Shown here piece after piece: positions 47,337 to 56,738 of a DNA stretch of 64,000 bases. Made by a program: the position numbers and the translations under genes. The stretch is taken from contig OZ243947.1 of NCBI GenBank assembly GCA_965214375.1, positions 248,001-312,000 on the forward strand, given 5' to 3'. Source of the stretch: Endobugula sp965214375 (GTDB lineage Bacteria > Pseudomonadota > Gammaproteobacteria > Pseudomonadales > Cellvibrionaceae). Under the pieces are notes generated by a model. That model had not been told where the DNA came from, did no database searches, and worked only from the letters and a program-made list of their open reading frames with translations. Every line of letters begins with the position of its first letter. The stretch's first letter is position 1.

Positions 47337-48428
47337 TTAACGCATAGCGGGTGAGTAAAGTATGCCACCTTTGTTCCATTGCGCGTTTAAGCCTCGGGAA
47401 ATTTTCAGTGGAGAGCCTAAGCCTACATTGCGTTCGAAGGATTCTGAATAATTACCCACTTGAGTAATGATCTGGTAGGCCCAATCTGGTGATAAGCCCA
47501 GATTCTCGCCCAATTTTCCTTCTGCACCTAATAAGCGTAATTGTGCGGGTTTGCCGTTGGCTTTTAAGTCGTCAGCATTGTCTGATGTGACGCCCTGAAA
47601 TTCGCCTTCAATCATTGCATTCACTGCCCACTTGACGATATTAAAACACATATCATCGCCTTGACGTACAACGGGACCCAGTGGTTCTTTGGAGATAACC
47701 TCAGGTAAGACAACAGCCGCTGATGGATCTTGTAGACCAATACGTAGTGCATAGAGTTGCGATTGGTCGGACACTAAAAAGTAACAGCGACCGGATTCAA
47801 AACCGATACGTGTTTGATCTGAAGTATCAAAAGTGACCGCTTTATAACTCATATTATTTTCGCGGAAATAATCTGCAATCGCGAGTTCAGTAGAGGTACC
47901 CGCTTGAATACAGTCATTAGCACCATCCAGCTCAGTTGCACTACTGACCCCTAATGCTTTACGTACCATAAAACCTGCGCCGTCGTAATAAATAGTGCCG
48001 GCAAAGTTCAGGCCCAGTGATGTATCACGTGGATGTGTCCAGGTAGTATTACGAGACAGCATATCAATTTCACCCGATTGCAATGCCGTGAAACGCTCTT
48101 TCGCGGTTAGCGGTTTATATTGAACTTTGCTCGCATCCCCAAGAACGGCCGCCGCAACGGCTTTACATACGTCAACATCAAGACCGCTCCAGACACCTTT
48201 TTCATCTTTTTGAGAAAAGCCTGCAAGACCAGTGCTGACTCCACATGACAATAGATCACGGCTTCTGACCGTATCCAGTGTGCTTGTGCTGGCAGTAGCG
48301 GGATCAGATTTGGACGCGGGTGTAGCGGTCGCAGCGGCCGCTTCTTTTGGTTCTTCTGACTGACTACAACCGATCATTAATACGACAGGCAATAATATGC
48401 CAGTTAATATAAGGGATGTTGATTTCAT
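47337..48428 (-). CDS. aapJ: Amino-acid-binding lipoprotein AapJ
   Basis: 363 residues. A lipoprotein signal (LLPVVLMIGC) and an Ala/Thr/Ser-rich linker precede the AapJ-type binding domain (LLSCGVSTGLAGFSQKDEKG, GLDVDVCKAVAAAVLGD, ALQSGEIDMLSRNTTWT). It would capture a broad range of L-amino acids for the AapQMP translocator. Intact, in contrast to aapM and aapP downstream, so it may persist for a short evolutionary time or have a separate role. A lipid anchor is unusual for Gram-negative AapJ but occurs. Confidence 0.88.
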   Translation of the reverse strand: MKSTSLILTGILLPVVLMIGCSQSEEPKEAAAATATPASKSDPATASTSTLDTVRSRDLLSCGVSTGLAGFSQKDEKGVWSGLDVDVCKAVAAAVLGDASKVQYKPLTAKERFTALQSGEIDMLSRNTTWTHPRDTSLGLNFAGTIYYDGAGFMVRKALGVSSATELDGANDCIQAGTSTELAIADYFRENNMSYKAVTFDTSDQTRIGFESGRCYFLVSDQSQLYALRIGLQDPSAAVVLPEVISKEPLGPVVRQGDDMCFNIVKWAVNAMIEGEFQGVTSDNADDLKANGKPAQLRLLGAEGKLGENLGLSPDWAYQIITQVGNYSESFERNVGLGSPLKISRGLNAQWNKGGILYSPAMR

Positions 48429-48712
48429 AGCACTTCTCCGTTGGGATTTATTATGAGTGTAATTATTCTAAAAACGGGTCAGGCAAAATAAATGCCAATA
48501 ATCAGTGGGAGAGTTACCGCTATGTTTACCACGTTATTATTGTATTTTGCTGATTTGAAACACTTTTAGCAGTGGATATGATCACTCTTTTAGGGCATGT
48601 CTTCAACATTGCACTGTCATGAGACAGATGAAGTTGGCTAAAAGTAGGAGAGTCTTGCCATAATCTTCGTTACAATAGCACTTCGGTATTACGTTTAAAA
48701 ATAACACTTCCA

Positions 48713-51700
48713 ATGATGACAGCGCCTTTTATACACCTTCGTTCACATACTGAATTTTCGCTTGTTGATAGCACAATCCGCATTAAATCGCTGATTTCTC
48801 GTGTGACAGAGATGAAAATGCCCGCACTAGGTGTGTCGGATCTCTGCAATTTTTATGGGTTGATTAAATTTTATTCAGCTGCGCAGTCAGCCGGGGTTAA
48901 ACCGATTATTGGCGCTGATTTTTGGGTGTTGGAACATCCCCGCAGCCAAAGCGACGATGCCCCAGCATTAGTCACTTTGTTTGCCATGAATCATACGGGC
49001 TACCGTAATATTATTATGCTGATATCAAAAGCTTGGCAGTATGGTCAGTATCAGGGTTTTGGCTACGTTCAGCGTGATTGGATCCGTGAATATTCGTCAG
49101 GAATCATTGCGCTATCAGGTGGGCGCTTTGGCGATATAGGCGTGTCGTTATTATCTGGCAACCCTCAAGTCGCTGAGCAAAAGCTTGATCGCTGGCAACG
49201 GGATTTCCCTGACCGTTTTTATCTTGAATTACAACGTACTGGCCGTGAAAATGAGGAGGCTTATTTACATGCAGCCTTACAACTCGCGTCTTCCAGACAA
49301 ATACCCGTTGTTGCTACTAACGATGTCCGTTTTCTTAGCGCGGATGATTTTGAAGCACATGAAACACGTGTGTGTATCGGTGAAGGGCGTACACTGGATG
49401 ATCCGCGTCGCGAGCGCCGTTACAGTGAGCAACAGTACTTGCGCTCACCAGAGGAAATGAAAGAACTGTTTAGTGATATTCCCCAAGCGCTGGAGAACAC
49501 TGTTGAAATCGCTAAGCGTTGCAATGTGGATATTGAATTGGGTAAATACTATCTTCCCGATTACCCCATCCCGGATAACTTTGCGGCTGATCCTTTCTTT
49601 ACCGAACATATTCCTTACGCCACATTAGAACAGGCCGCGCGGGAAGCAATGGATATTAAATGGTCTGACAGCCAAGGCTCGCCTGAATATACCGCGATGC
49701 TACAAACTAATATCTTCTTCCAGAAAATTTCCTATGAAGGTTTGTATCAACGTTTAGCGGTTATTTTGGGTGATGAGGTTGTTGATGAAGAGCGTCGTCA
49801 ACCGTATATCGAGCGTCTGCAATTTGAACTGAACATTATTATGCAGATGGGCTTTCCCGGTTATTTTTTGATTGTGATGGACTTTATCCAATGGGCTAAA
49901 GAACATGATATTCCGGTGGGGCCGGGCCGGGGTTCCGGTGCGGGCTCATTAGTGGCTTACGCACAAAAAATTACTGACCTCGACCCATTGGAATATGCTT
50001 TGCTGTTCGAGCGTTTTTTGAATCCGGAACGGGTATCCATGCCCGATTTTGATATTGACTTTTGCATGGATAATCGTGATCAGGTCATCAAATATGTTTC
50101 TGATACCTATGGTAAGGATGCGGTTGCCCAGATTATTACCTTTGGTACCATGGCGGCTAAAGCGGTTGTGCGTGATGTTGCACGTGTACAGGGAAAATCT
50201 TACGGCCTCGCAGATAAGCTTTCCAAAATGATCCCTATGGATGTTGGCATGACGCTGCAAAAAGCCTTTGACCAAGAAGAAGTTCTGCGTGAATTTCTAG
50301 AGTATGACGAAGATGCTCAAGAAATCTGGGAAATGTCATTAAAGTTGGAAGGCATCACGCGTAATGTGGGTAAGCACGCCGGAGGTGTTGTGATTGCTCC
50401 CACTAAACTCACGGATTTCTCACCGTTGTACTGTGACGAACAGGGTAAAGGCCTGGTGACGCAGTACGATAAAAATGATGTGGAAGCAGCTGGCTTGGTT
50501 AAGTTCGATTTTCTGGGTTTGCGTACCTTGACGATTATTGATTGGGCGGTGGCAATGATCAATCGTACTCGCGAACAAACAGATGCAGAAGCCCTTAATA
50601 TTGATTTTATTCCTCTTGATGATAAAGACACGTATACCATGTTGAAAACGGCGGAAACCACCGCTGTATTTCAGTTAGAGTCACGTGGAATGAAGGATCT
50701 TATCAAACGTCTGCAACCAGATAATATCGAAGACCTGATTGCTTTGGTGGCACTGTTTCGCCCCGGCCCATTACAGTCTGGCATGGTGGATGACTTTATT
50801 AACCGTAAGCACGGACGTGCACAGGTTGCTTATCCTGACGCTAAATACCAGCATGAAACATTGAAGCCTATTTTGGAACCGACCTACGGTGTTATTGTTT
50901 ATCAGGAACAGGTCATGCAAATTGCGCAAGAGTTAGCGGGTTACACGTTGGGCGGAGCCGACATGTTGCGTCGAGCCATGGGTAAGAAAAAGCCTGAAGA
51001 AATGGCCAAACAGCGTGCTGTGTTTGAAGATGGTGCTAAAGAGCAGGGCATTGACCCCGAACTGGCGATGAAAATTTTTGACTTGGTGGAAAAATTTGCC
51101 GGTTATGGATTTAACAAGTCACACTCGGCAGCCTATGCCGTTGTCTCTTACCAAACCGCGTGGTTAAAAACGCATTATCCTTCCCAGTTTATGGCAGCGA
51201 CCATGTCATCGGATATGGACAAAACGGATAAGGTCGTGACGTTTGTTGAAGAATGTCGCTCTATGAAGTTGAATCTGTTGCCCCCCGATGTTAACCAAGG
51301 CGAATTTCAATTCACGGTTGATAAAGACAATAATATTATTTATGGCTTGGGAGCTATTAAAGGTTTGGGTGAAGGCCCGGTTGAAAATATTATTGAAGCG
51401 CGTGCAGCAGGGCCGTTTATTGATGTGTTTGATTTTTGTGCGCGCATTGATTCCCGAAAAGTCAATAAACGCGCACTGGAATCGCTGGTTCGTAGTGGTT
51501 CCTTTGATACTATTGGCCCCGAGGCTGATAATACTGAGCGTGATCTTGATCATACCCGTGCCATTTTAATGGCCTCATTAAGTGAAGCCGTTAAAGCAGC
51601 GGAACAACAACAAGCCAATGCCAGTGCTGGCATGGTAGATTTATTTTGTGAAACCCTGCCGGGTAATAATGAAAACACGCAAGATGTTTACAGCAATTTT

Positions 51701-52399
51701 TACAAAGTGCATCGCTGGACACTAAAAGAGCGTTTAAATGGTGAAAATGACACTCTGGGTTTGTATTTAACCGGTCACCCTATTGATGAATATGAACAGG
51801 AAATAAAGCATTTGGTCTCCTCCCGTATTGCGAATGTCACTGCGGATAAAAAATCTCAAAAAATTGTCGGCCTTGTGATTGCCATGCGGGTCATGAAAAC
51901 CAAAAAAGGCGACAATATGGGCTTTATCACACTGGATGATCGTACGGGTAGAATGGAAATTGCGATTTTTTCAGATGCATTTAATGAATACCGTGATAAA
52001 TTGGTCAAAGATACCTTACTGATTGTTGAAGGCCAAATCAGCCATGATGATTATAGTGGCGGGTTAAAAATGCGTGCGGATACCATCACACCGTTGGAGC
52101 AAACACGTCAGGAGCAATTACGCTATATCACCCTAGAGTGGAACAGCCGCTTATTACCTACTGATAGCGCCCAGCGACTCGCCAGAATACTGGAAAGTTA
52201 CCGACCTGAGTCAGTAGAGCAAATCAACCCCAAACAAGGCTGTAAGGTGTTTATCAATTACCAGCGCGTGGATGCGCGTGCCAATATTGTATTAGGCGAT
52301 CAATGGCGTGTGCAGGTTGTTGACGAACTACTGCAAAAATTACGTAATGAATTTGGCAAAGATTGTATTCAATTGGGGTATGAAAGTCGTACTCATTGA
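48713..52399 (+). CDS. dnaE: DNA polymerase III alpha subunit
   Basis: 1228 residues. N-terminal PHP domain (FIHLRSHTEFSLVDSTIRI), palm with catalytic Asp residues in SMPDFDIDFCMDNRDQV and GPGRGSGAGSLVAYA, fingers and thumb (HAGGVVIAP, SHSAAYAVVSYQTAW), helix-hairpin-helix, and a C-terminal OB domain (KIVGLVIAMRVMKTKKGDN). It is the replicative polymerase. It is slightly longer than the E. coli protein. A dispersed hairpin repeat follows at 52440. Confidence 0.98.
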   Translation: MMTAPFIHLRSHTEFSLVDSTIRIKSLISRVTEMKMPALGVSDLCNFYGLIKFYSAAQSAGVKPIIGADFWVLEHPRSQSDDAPALVTLFAMNHTGYRNIIMLISKAWQYGQYQGFGYVQRDWIREYSSGIIALSGGRFGDIGVSLLSGNPQVAEQKLDRWQRDFPDRFYLELQRTGRENEEAYLHAALQLASSRQIPVVATNDVRFLSADDFEAHETRVCIGEGRTLDDPRRERRYSEQQYLRSPEEMKELFSDIPQALENTVEIAKRCNVDIELGKYYLPDYPIPDNFAADPFFTEHIPYATLEQAAREAMDIKWSDSQGSPEYTAMLQTNIFFQKISYEGLYQRLAVILGDEVVDEERRQPYIERLQFELNIIMQMGFPGYFLIVMDFIQWAKEHDIPVGPGRGSGAGSLVAYAQKITDLDPLEYALLFERFLNPERVSMPDFDIDFCMDNRDQVIKYVSDTYGKDAVAQIITFGTMAAKAVVRDVARVQGKSYGLADKLSKMIPMDVGMTLQKAFDQEEVLREFLEYDEDAQEIWEMSLKLEGITRNVGKHAGGVVIAPTKLTDFSPLYCDEQGKGLVTQYDKNDVEAAGLVKFDFLGLRTLTIIDWAVAMINRTREQTDAEALNIDFIPLDDKDTYTMLKTAETTAVFQLESRGMKDLIKRLQPDNIEDLIALVALFRPGPLQSGMVDDFINRKHGRAQVAYPDAKYQHETLKPILEPTYGVIVYQEQVMQIAQELAGYTLGGADMLRRAMGKKKPEEMAKQRAVFEDGAKEQGIDPELAMKIFDLVEKFAGYGFNKSHSAAYAVVSYQTAWLKTHYPSQFMAATMSSDMDKTDKVVTFVEECRSMKLNLLPPDVNQGEFQFTVDKDNNIIYGLGAIKGLGEGPVENIIEARAAGPFIDVFDFCARIDSRKVNKRALESLVRSGSFDTIGPEADNTERDLDHTRAILMASLSEAVKAAEQQQANASAGMVDLFCETLPGNNENTQDVYSNFYKVHRWTLKERLNGENDTLGLYLTGHPIDEYEQEIKHLVSSRIANVTADKKSQKIVGLVIAMRVMKTKKGDNMGFITLDDRTGRMEIAIFSDAFNEYRDKLVKDTLLIVEGQISHDDYSGGLKMRADTITPLEQTRQEQLRYITLEWNSRLLPTDSAQRLARILESYRPESVEQINPKQGCKVFINYQRVDARANIVLGDQWRVQVVDELLQKLRNEFGKDCIQLGYESRTH

Positions 52400-52439
52400 T
52401 GCATCATTAGCGGTGTATTAGTATACGTGCCAGAGAATT

Positions 52440-52519
52440 TTGCTATTCAAAACCGTGAGCCGCAGGGATGCGACGACCGAGCCTACATGGATGTATTGAC
52501 GGCGTGTTTTGAATAGCAA
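52440..52519. repeat. Dispersed hairpin repeat, copy B
   Basis: Fourteen-base perfect inverted repeats (TTGCTATTCAAAAC, 52440-52453; GTTTTGAATAGCAA, 52506-52519) around a 52-base core. The minus strand reads ACGCCGTCAATACATCCATG and then TAGGCTCG, aligning with copy A at 31986-32059. It lies just after dnaE. Confidence 0.7.
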
Positions 52520-52566
52520 GAATTCACTGGTAATAACAATAAATAAGTAATCAACGGAGTGTATTT

Positions 52567-53100
52567 ATGGCAGATTGCAACAAAGCATTTGATCATACGA
52601 TGAAGGCATAGGGAGGTTATGTTAACGACCCTGATGATACTGGTGGTGAAACGTATATGGGCATTGCTCGTTCCAGAAACCCTAAGTGGACGGGTTGGAC
52701 AACCATCGATCTTTTAAAAACCAAAAGCAAGTTTCCTAAAACTCTAGACGATCATGCGGAAGTGCAGCAGCAGGTTAAAGCTTTGTATGAAGCCAATTAT
52801 TGGGACAAAGTCAAAGGCGATGATATTCATGATCAGGATATCGCCGAGTCTATTTTTGATTTTGCGGTTAATGCTGGTCTTAGGACGCGCTCAAAGCTGG
52901 CACAAATGGCGGTGGGAGCAAAAGCTGATGGTGTGATTGGTGCCAAAACACTGGAAAAGATTAATGCAGAAGAGACCCGTACCTTTTTAGCCGTATTTGC
53001 ATTGGCTAAAATTGGTCGTTATGTCAGTATTTGTGAAAAGCGTAGTACCAGTCGTAAATACTTTTTTGGCTGGGTAAGGCGCACATTGGAGGGAGTGTAA
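52567..53100 (+). pseudogene. GH108-type N-acetylmuramidase with stop in place of catalytic Glu
   Basis: ATG 52567 with an upstream GGAG site. The frame reads FDHTMKA-stop-GGYVNDPDDTGGETYMGIA, then YWDKVKGDDIHDQDIAESIFDFAVNAG and a C-terminal peptidoglycan-binding-3-like part (AVGAKADGVIGAKTLEKIN). GH108 lysozymes (phage or secretion-activating-protein type) have EGGY with the catalytic Glu; here that codon is TAG (52609-52611). An internal start could make the rest, but without the catalytic residue. It is followed two bases later by a holin gene, forming a lysis pair. Confidence 0.87.
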
Positions 53101-53102
53101 TT

Positions 53103-53612
53103 ATGGCGAATTTTTTAACGCGATTATTTAGTAAAACAGCAGGCAGCCTTGTTGAAGCGGTTGGTGACGCGATTGATAAAAATTTTACCACCGATGAAGA
53201 GCGTAAAGAGCTGGAAAATGAAATGGCTAAAGCCGCCATGCAGTATGAACTGGAAATGACTACCTTATGTGTTGAAGAAACAAAAGCCTACCTGGCAGAT
53301 TTGGATAGCGCACGTGATAATCAAAGTCGTGTACAAGAAAGCGAGTACGCCAGTTGGTTATCTAAAAATGTTCATTCCATTCTGTCTCTGGGTATTGTTA
53401 TTTTAACGTTCGCGACATTTTTTGCTATTTTAGTTGGCTTGGTTGATCTAAAACCAAATAGTCCGATGAAAGATATGACGATTTATATTCTAGGAGCCTT
53501 AACAACCATTTCAACACAGGTTGTTGCTTCTTTCTTCGGATCCAGTCAGGGTAGTAAGGACAAACAAAAATCATTGCATCAAATTGCAATGACGCCTACA
53601 CCCAAGCAATAA
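53103..53612 (+). CDS. Holin-like protein (GTA_holin_3TM type)
   Basis: 169 residues. A soluble helical N-terminal half (GDAIDKNFTTDEERKELENEMAK) is followed by two clear membrane helices (SILSLGIVILTFATFFAILVG and MTIYILGALTTISTQVVASFFG) and a basic tail (SSQGSKDKQKSL). This matches the three-TM holin family first described for gene-transfer-agent release. Paired with the muramidase gene two bases upstream. No structural phage genes are near, so it is a domesticated or relic lysis cassette. Confidence 0.7.
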   Translation: MANFLTRLFSKTAGSLVEAVGDAIDKNFTTDEERKELENEMAKAAMQYELEMTTLCVEETKAYLADLDSARDNQSRVQESEYASWLSKNVHSILSLGIVILTFATFFAILVGLVDLKPNSPMKDMTIYILGALTTISTQVVASFFGSSQGSKDKQKSLHQIAMTPTPKQ

Positions 53613-53617
53613 ATATA

Positions 53618-53650
53618 AAAAAGGGCAGTATTGACTGCCCTTTTTGTTTT
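53618..53650 (+). terminator. Rho-independent terminator after holin gene
   Basis: GGGCAGT (53623-53629), loop ATTG, ACTGCCC (53634-53640), then TTTTTGTTTT; preceded by an A-run, so it can work for both convergent genes. Confidence 0.85.
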
Positions 53651-53661
53651 GAATGGTTATA

Positions 53662-55104
53662 TTATTTTAGCGCAGGCGAACGCAACACCGCCAACTTGGT
53701 CACCTGCATTTCTTCATACGTGTAAGGAATACCGCCAATACCATGGCCAGAATGCTTGAGGCCGGCAAAAGGCATCCAATCTACACGGAAAGCCGTATGG
53801 GTATTCACCATCACTGCGGCAGCATCAATATTGTTATAGATGTGTAGCGCCTTATCAATATCCTTGGTAAACAATGCGGCCTGGAATGAAAACATTAATG
53901 AGTTAGCCTCAGCGAGTGCATCATTGACATCATCGTAGCTGAAGACGCAAATAACGGGCCCGAACACCTCATTTTTGCTGATTGTGCAGTCTTTGGGTGG
54001 ATTTAATAACACGGTTGCTTCGTAGCAATTGTTGTCTAAACGTTTGCCACCACAAATTAATTGCGCACCACCTTCAATCGCTTCATTAACCCAAGTTTCT
54101 ATACGATCAACTTCTTGTGGGGCAATTAACGGGCCGATTTCGGTGTCGGCAGCGGTAGGTTCGCCAATTTTCATCGCCGTTCCTAATGTCGCCAAACGAT
54201 TCGCTAAATCTTTGGCAATACTGTTATGAGCAAATACACGTTGTACAGAAACGCAGACTTGCCCTGCATGATAAAAACCACCTTTAGCCAGTAGTGGAGC
54301 AGCATCGTCAAGATCTGCATCCTCCTCAACGATAACCGGTGCCACACCGCCATGTTCCAACGCACAGCGTACGCCCGGTGCCAGCTTGGATTTAAGCATC
54401 CAGCCCACTTGCGCACTACCGATAAAGCTGAAGAAACCCACACGTTCATCGGTCACTAGTTTTGTTGCCGTACTACCGGAGTCCGTGACAACGGCCTGAC
54501 CATAGTCAGCGGGTAAGCCGGCTGCATGTAAGATGGCGACGAAACGTAGGCAGCTAATCGGTGTGCTGCTGGCAGGCTTAACAATAAAAGGGCATCCCGC
54601 CGCAATGGCTGGGCAAACCTGATGCACAATCAGGTTCAAGGGATGATTAAAGGCACTCACAGCAACCACCACACCAATCGGCTCATGACGGGTAAAGGCC
54701 AGATGTCCTTCGGATGCCGGGTTAATACCCATGGGAATTTCCGTTCCGGCGTCGTTACGGATACATTCAATACAATTTAATACCCCATCAATGGCACGAT
54801 TCACTTCGACAATAGAGTCTGGTAGGGGTTTGCCGCCTTCACGGGCTGCCTCGATCGCCAATTCATCAAAGCGTTCTCGCATAATATCCGCTGCTTTCTC
54901 AAGAATTTCAATCCGCTTGACTTTGGATAACCACTGGCTGCGATCACGATAAATCCCGTAAGCTGTTTTCAGCGCCAAATCAACGGTCACGCCATCGACA
55001 GTAGAGACGGTACCAATAACAGAATCGTCATAAGGTGAAGTAACTTCTTTGATATTACCTGAATCTTTAACACCGGCAACAAGAGATGAAAAGTGGTTAC
55101 TCAT
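53662..55104 (-). CDS. NAD(P)-dependent aldehyde dehydrogenase
   Basis: 480 residues of the ALDH superfamily. The cofactor-binding region (FIVKPASSTPISCLRF), catalytic Glu (LEHGGVAPVIVEEDADL) and nucleophilic Cys (GFYHAGQVCVSVQRVFAH) are present, as is EVFGPVICVFSYDDVNDA. It oxidises an aldehyde to the acid; the DLDDAAPLLAKGGFYHAGQVC pattern resembles glyceraldehyde/lactaldehyde-type enzymes, but the substrate is uncertain. Intact, convergent with the holin gene. Confidence 0.88.
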   Translation of the reverse strand: MSNHFSSLVAGVKDSGNIKEVTSPYDDSVIGTVSTVDGVTVDLALKTAYGIYRDRSQWLSKVKRIEILEKAADIMRERFDELAIEAAREGGKPLPDSIVEVNRAIDGVLNCIECIRNDAGTEIPMGINPASEGHLAFTRHEPIGVVVAVSAFNHPLNLIVHQVCPAIAAGCPFIVKPASSTPISCLRFVAILHAAGLPADYGQAVVTDSGSTATKLVTDERVGFFSFIGSAQVGWMLKSKLAPGVRCALEHGGVAPVIVEEDADLDDAAPLLAKGGFYHAGQVCVSVQRVFAHNSIAKDLANRLATLGTAMKIGEPTAADTEIGPLIAPQEVDRIETWVNEAIEGGAQLICGGKRLDNNCYEATVLLNPPKDCTISKNEVFGPVICVFSYDDVNDALAEANSLMFSFQAALFTKDIDKALHIYNNIDAAAVMVNTHTAFRVDWMPFAGLKHSGHGIGGIPYTYEEMQVTKLAVLRSPALK

Positions 55105-55539
55105 GGCAAACTCCTCGAAATATATTCATTGTAGTTTAGGCATGTTTTGCTGCATTGCAATAAAACACCCATAAAATCTTTTGTTAAAAAGCGTAAAAGT
55201 TAACCAAGCCGTCCTATTACCGTTTTCACCCCCGTGGTGAGAGAGGAGATATTCTCTTCGGTGGCGACAAAAAGGAGGCATAGTATATGCAAGTTTGCCG
55301 AAAGGTCTCAGACAAATACGTTATTCCACAACACTTGGCGGTCTATCACGCAAAATGACGGCTTATGTTCATTCAACGACGCCAATAACACCCAAGCATC
55401 TGACATCACTCACAGAAGAATGTTCTTTTAAGTCTAGTCGCTCTTGCGATAGTTGCTTGCCAATCGCCAGCACACGTCGTTGACACGCCATAAATCAATG
55501 TGGGTGGTCAAAGTCGAGGGGAGGGGGATTATAACGAGG
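55105..55539. other. Intergenic region between ALDH and MAPEG genes
   Basis: 435 bases without a convincing gene. The stretch 55226-55330 is rich in short purine/pyrimidine palindromes (GAGAGAGGAGA facing TCTCTT; GCCGAAAGGTCTCAGACA) and looks structured. It could be a leader for the ALDH gene or part of a degenerate cassette. Short open frames here have no recognisable content. Confidence 0.4.
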
Positions 55540-55944
55540 CTACTGTATATTAATCAAACTCATTAACCACATAGCGAAAACTGCTAAAAAGTTAATGGTA
55601 AATACCATCCCGCGTAATTTGATATTTGTTGTCAGTATTTGTACTAAGCTGTGTAAAATTCGACCGACAATAAATAGCCAAGATAAGCCTACCTGTAGCG
55701 GATCTATCCAGTCATCCAGGGCTATATGCAACAGGCATATAGCATAAAAAAACAACGGCCACTCAAATTGATTGATCAGATTTGCCGCGATTCTGGGTTC
55801 AATATCACTCCATGGGTTTGTACCGTCCGCTTGTAAACCGACGCCCCACATATCAGGAGCACGGGTTATGGTTAGTAGCACATAAAGTAACGCGCTCCAT
55901 ATAACATGAGCAAACAGGGGTAAGAGTAAATAGTGTGAGTCCAC
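55540..55944 (-). CDS. MAPEG-family membrane protein
   Basis: 134 residues with four hydrophobic helices. The motif RIAANLINQFEWPLFFYAICLL and the LSWLFIVGRILHSLVQ segment are typical of the bacterial MAPEG family (membrane-associated proteins in eicosanoid and glutathione metabolism). It probably starts at GTG 55944. It is oriented like the YciI gene upstream of it and starts about 30 bases after a weak attC-like segment (about 55975-56042), so it may be a former integron cassette. Confidence 0.75.
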   Translation of the reverse strand: MDSHYLLLPLFAHVIWSALLYVLLTITRAPDMWGVGLQADGTNPWSDIEPRIAANLINQFEWPLFFYAICLLHIALDDWIDPLQVGLSWLFIVGRILHSLVQILTTNIKLRGMVFTINFLAVFAMWLMSLINIQ

Positions 55945-56036
55945 GATGGTTTCCTAAATATTTTTTATTAAAAGCGAACGGTTAGTCCGCTATTTGATAG
56001 CGTTGTCTGGCACCGAAGGTTGATCACAGTCACTTG

Positions 56037-56330
56037 TTATGTGAATTTTTCTATCTCCGAAAAACTAGCAGCATATTTACTTGGTACGAATTCAGTAATT
56101 TCATAGTCGGCCAAGTCTGCTTTGTAACAAGGGTCTTCAGCTAAAATAGAACTCAATTCTTCCTTACTATCAGCTACAGCTAAAATTACACCACCTGTTC
56201 TAGGAACTTTCCGCCCAGAGGCAAGGAAGTTACCCTTGTCATAAAACTTATCTAAAAACTCAACATGTTCTGTAATAAGCTTATCGACTTCAGCTAAATC
56301 TACTTTGTATTCAATTGATACTACAAACAT
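56037..56330 (-). CDS. YciI-family protein in a cassette-like setting
   Basis: 97 residues with the ferredoxin-like YciI fold: MFVVSIEYKVDLAEVDKLI, a His in TEHVEFLDKFYDKG, SGRKVPRTGGVILAVADS, and DPCYKADLADYEITEF. YciI proteins are small dimers of mostly unknown catalytic role. The start lies 14 bases after a 76-base attC-like palindrome and the stop codon lies inside an ACATAAC box, exactly as in integron gene cassettes. Confidence 0.82.
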   Translation of the reverse strand: MFVVSIEYKVDLAEVDKLITEHVEFLDKFYDKGNFLASGRKVPRTGGVILAVADSKEELSSILAEDPCYKADLADYEITEFVPSKYAASFSEIEKFT

Positions 56331-56344
56331 TCAATTTTCCTATT

Positions 56345-56420
56345 CACATAACGCACCAATAACCGGCGGCGCTTTTCGCCGTCCGGCCCCGAAGGGGCGT
56401 AGTTAATTGTTTTGTTATAC
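56345..56420 (-). repeat. attC-like recombination site
   Basis: On the plus strand the segment opens CACATAACGCACCAATAACC and closes AATTGTTTTGTTATAC, giving the AAC...GTT outer boxes and inner CCAATAACC/GTTAATTG complementarity expected of attC. The middle has two GC-rich hairpins (GGCGGCGCTTTTCGCCGTC; CCCCGAAGGGG). It sits directly upstream of the YciI gene. No integron integrase is in the window. Confidence 0.5.
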
Positions 56421-56738
56421 GGTGACACGAGTTGCTTGCAGATTAACGTTGCGAGCGCACACGCGAGCCGTAGTTAAAAAGGAAGACAGGAAAAATTGGG
56501 ATTTGGAGCAAGAAAGGATGAGTTTACTGCCACCAAATTAAGAACACTTAACTGCCTGTAACCTCGTTCTTTTCTATTGGCACACCTTAGCAAAAATACT
56601 GGGCTGGGTGAACCACTTTATTTGTTGTTAGCACCGGAACAAAACCACGTTTTACACGATGCTAATTATTGTCATGCTGAATGGCTACCGCATTGCCGAA
56701 TAAGAAATTCAAACAGTCACTTACGCCTTATAACGAAT

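Noticed and set aside
55220..55330. Glycine-riboswitch-like fragments (GCCGAA, TCTCAG)
   Set aside because: The order and pairing of the conserved elements do not fit the aptamer on either strand, and no glycine-related gene follows.
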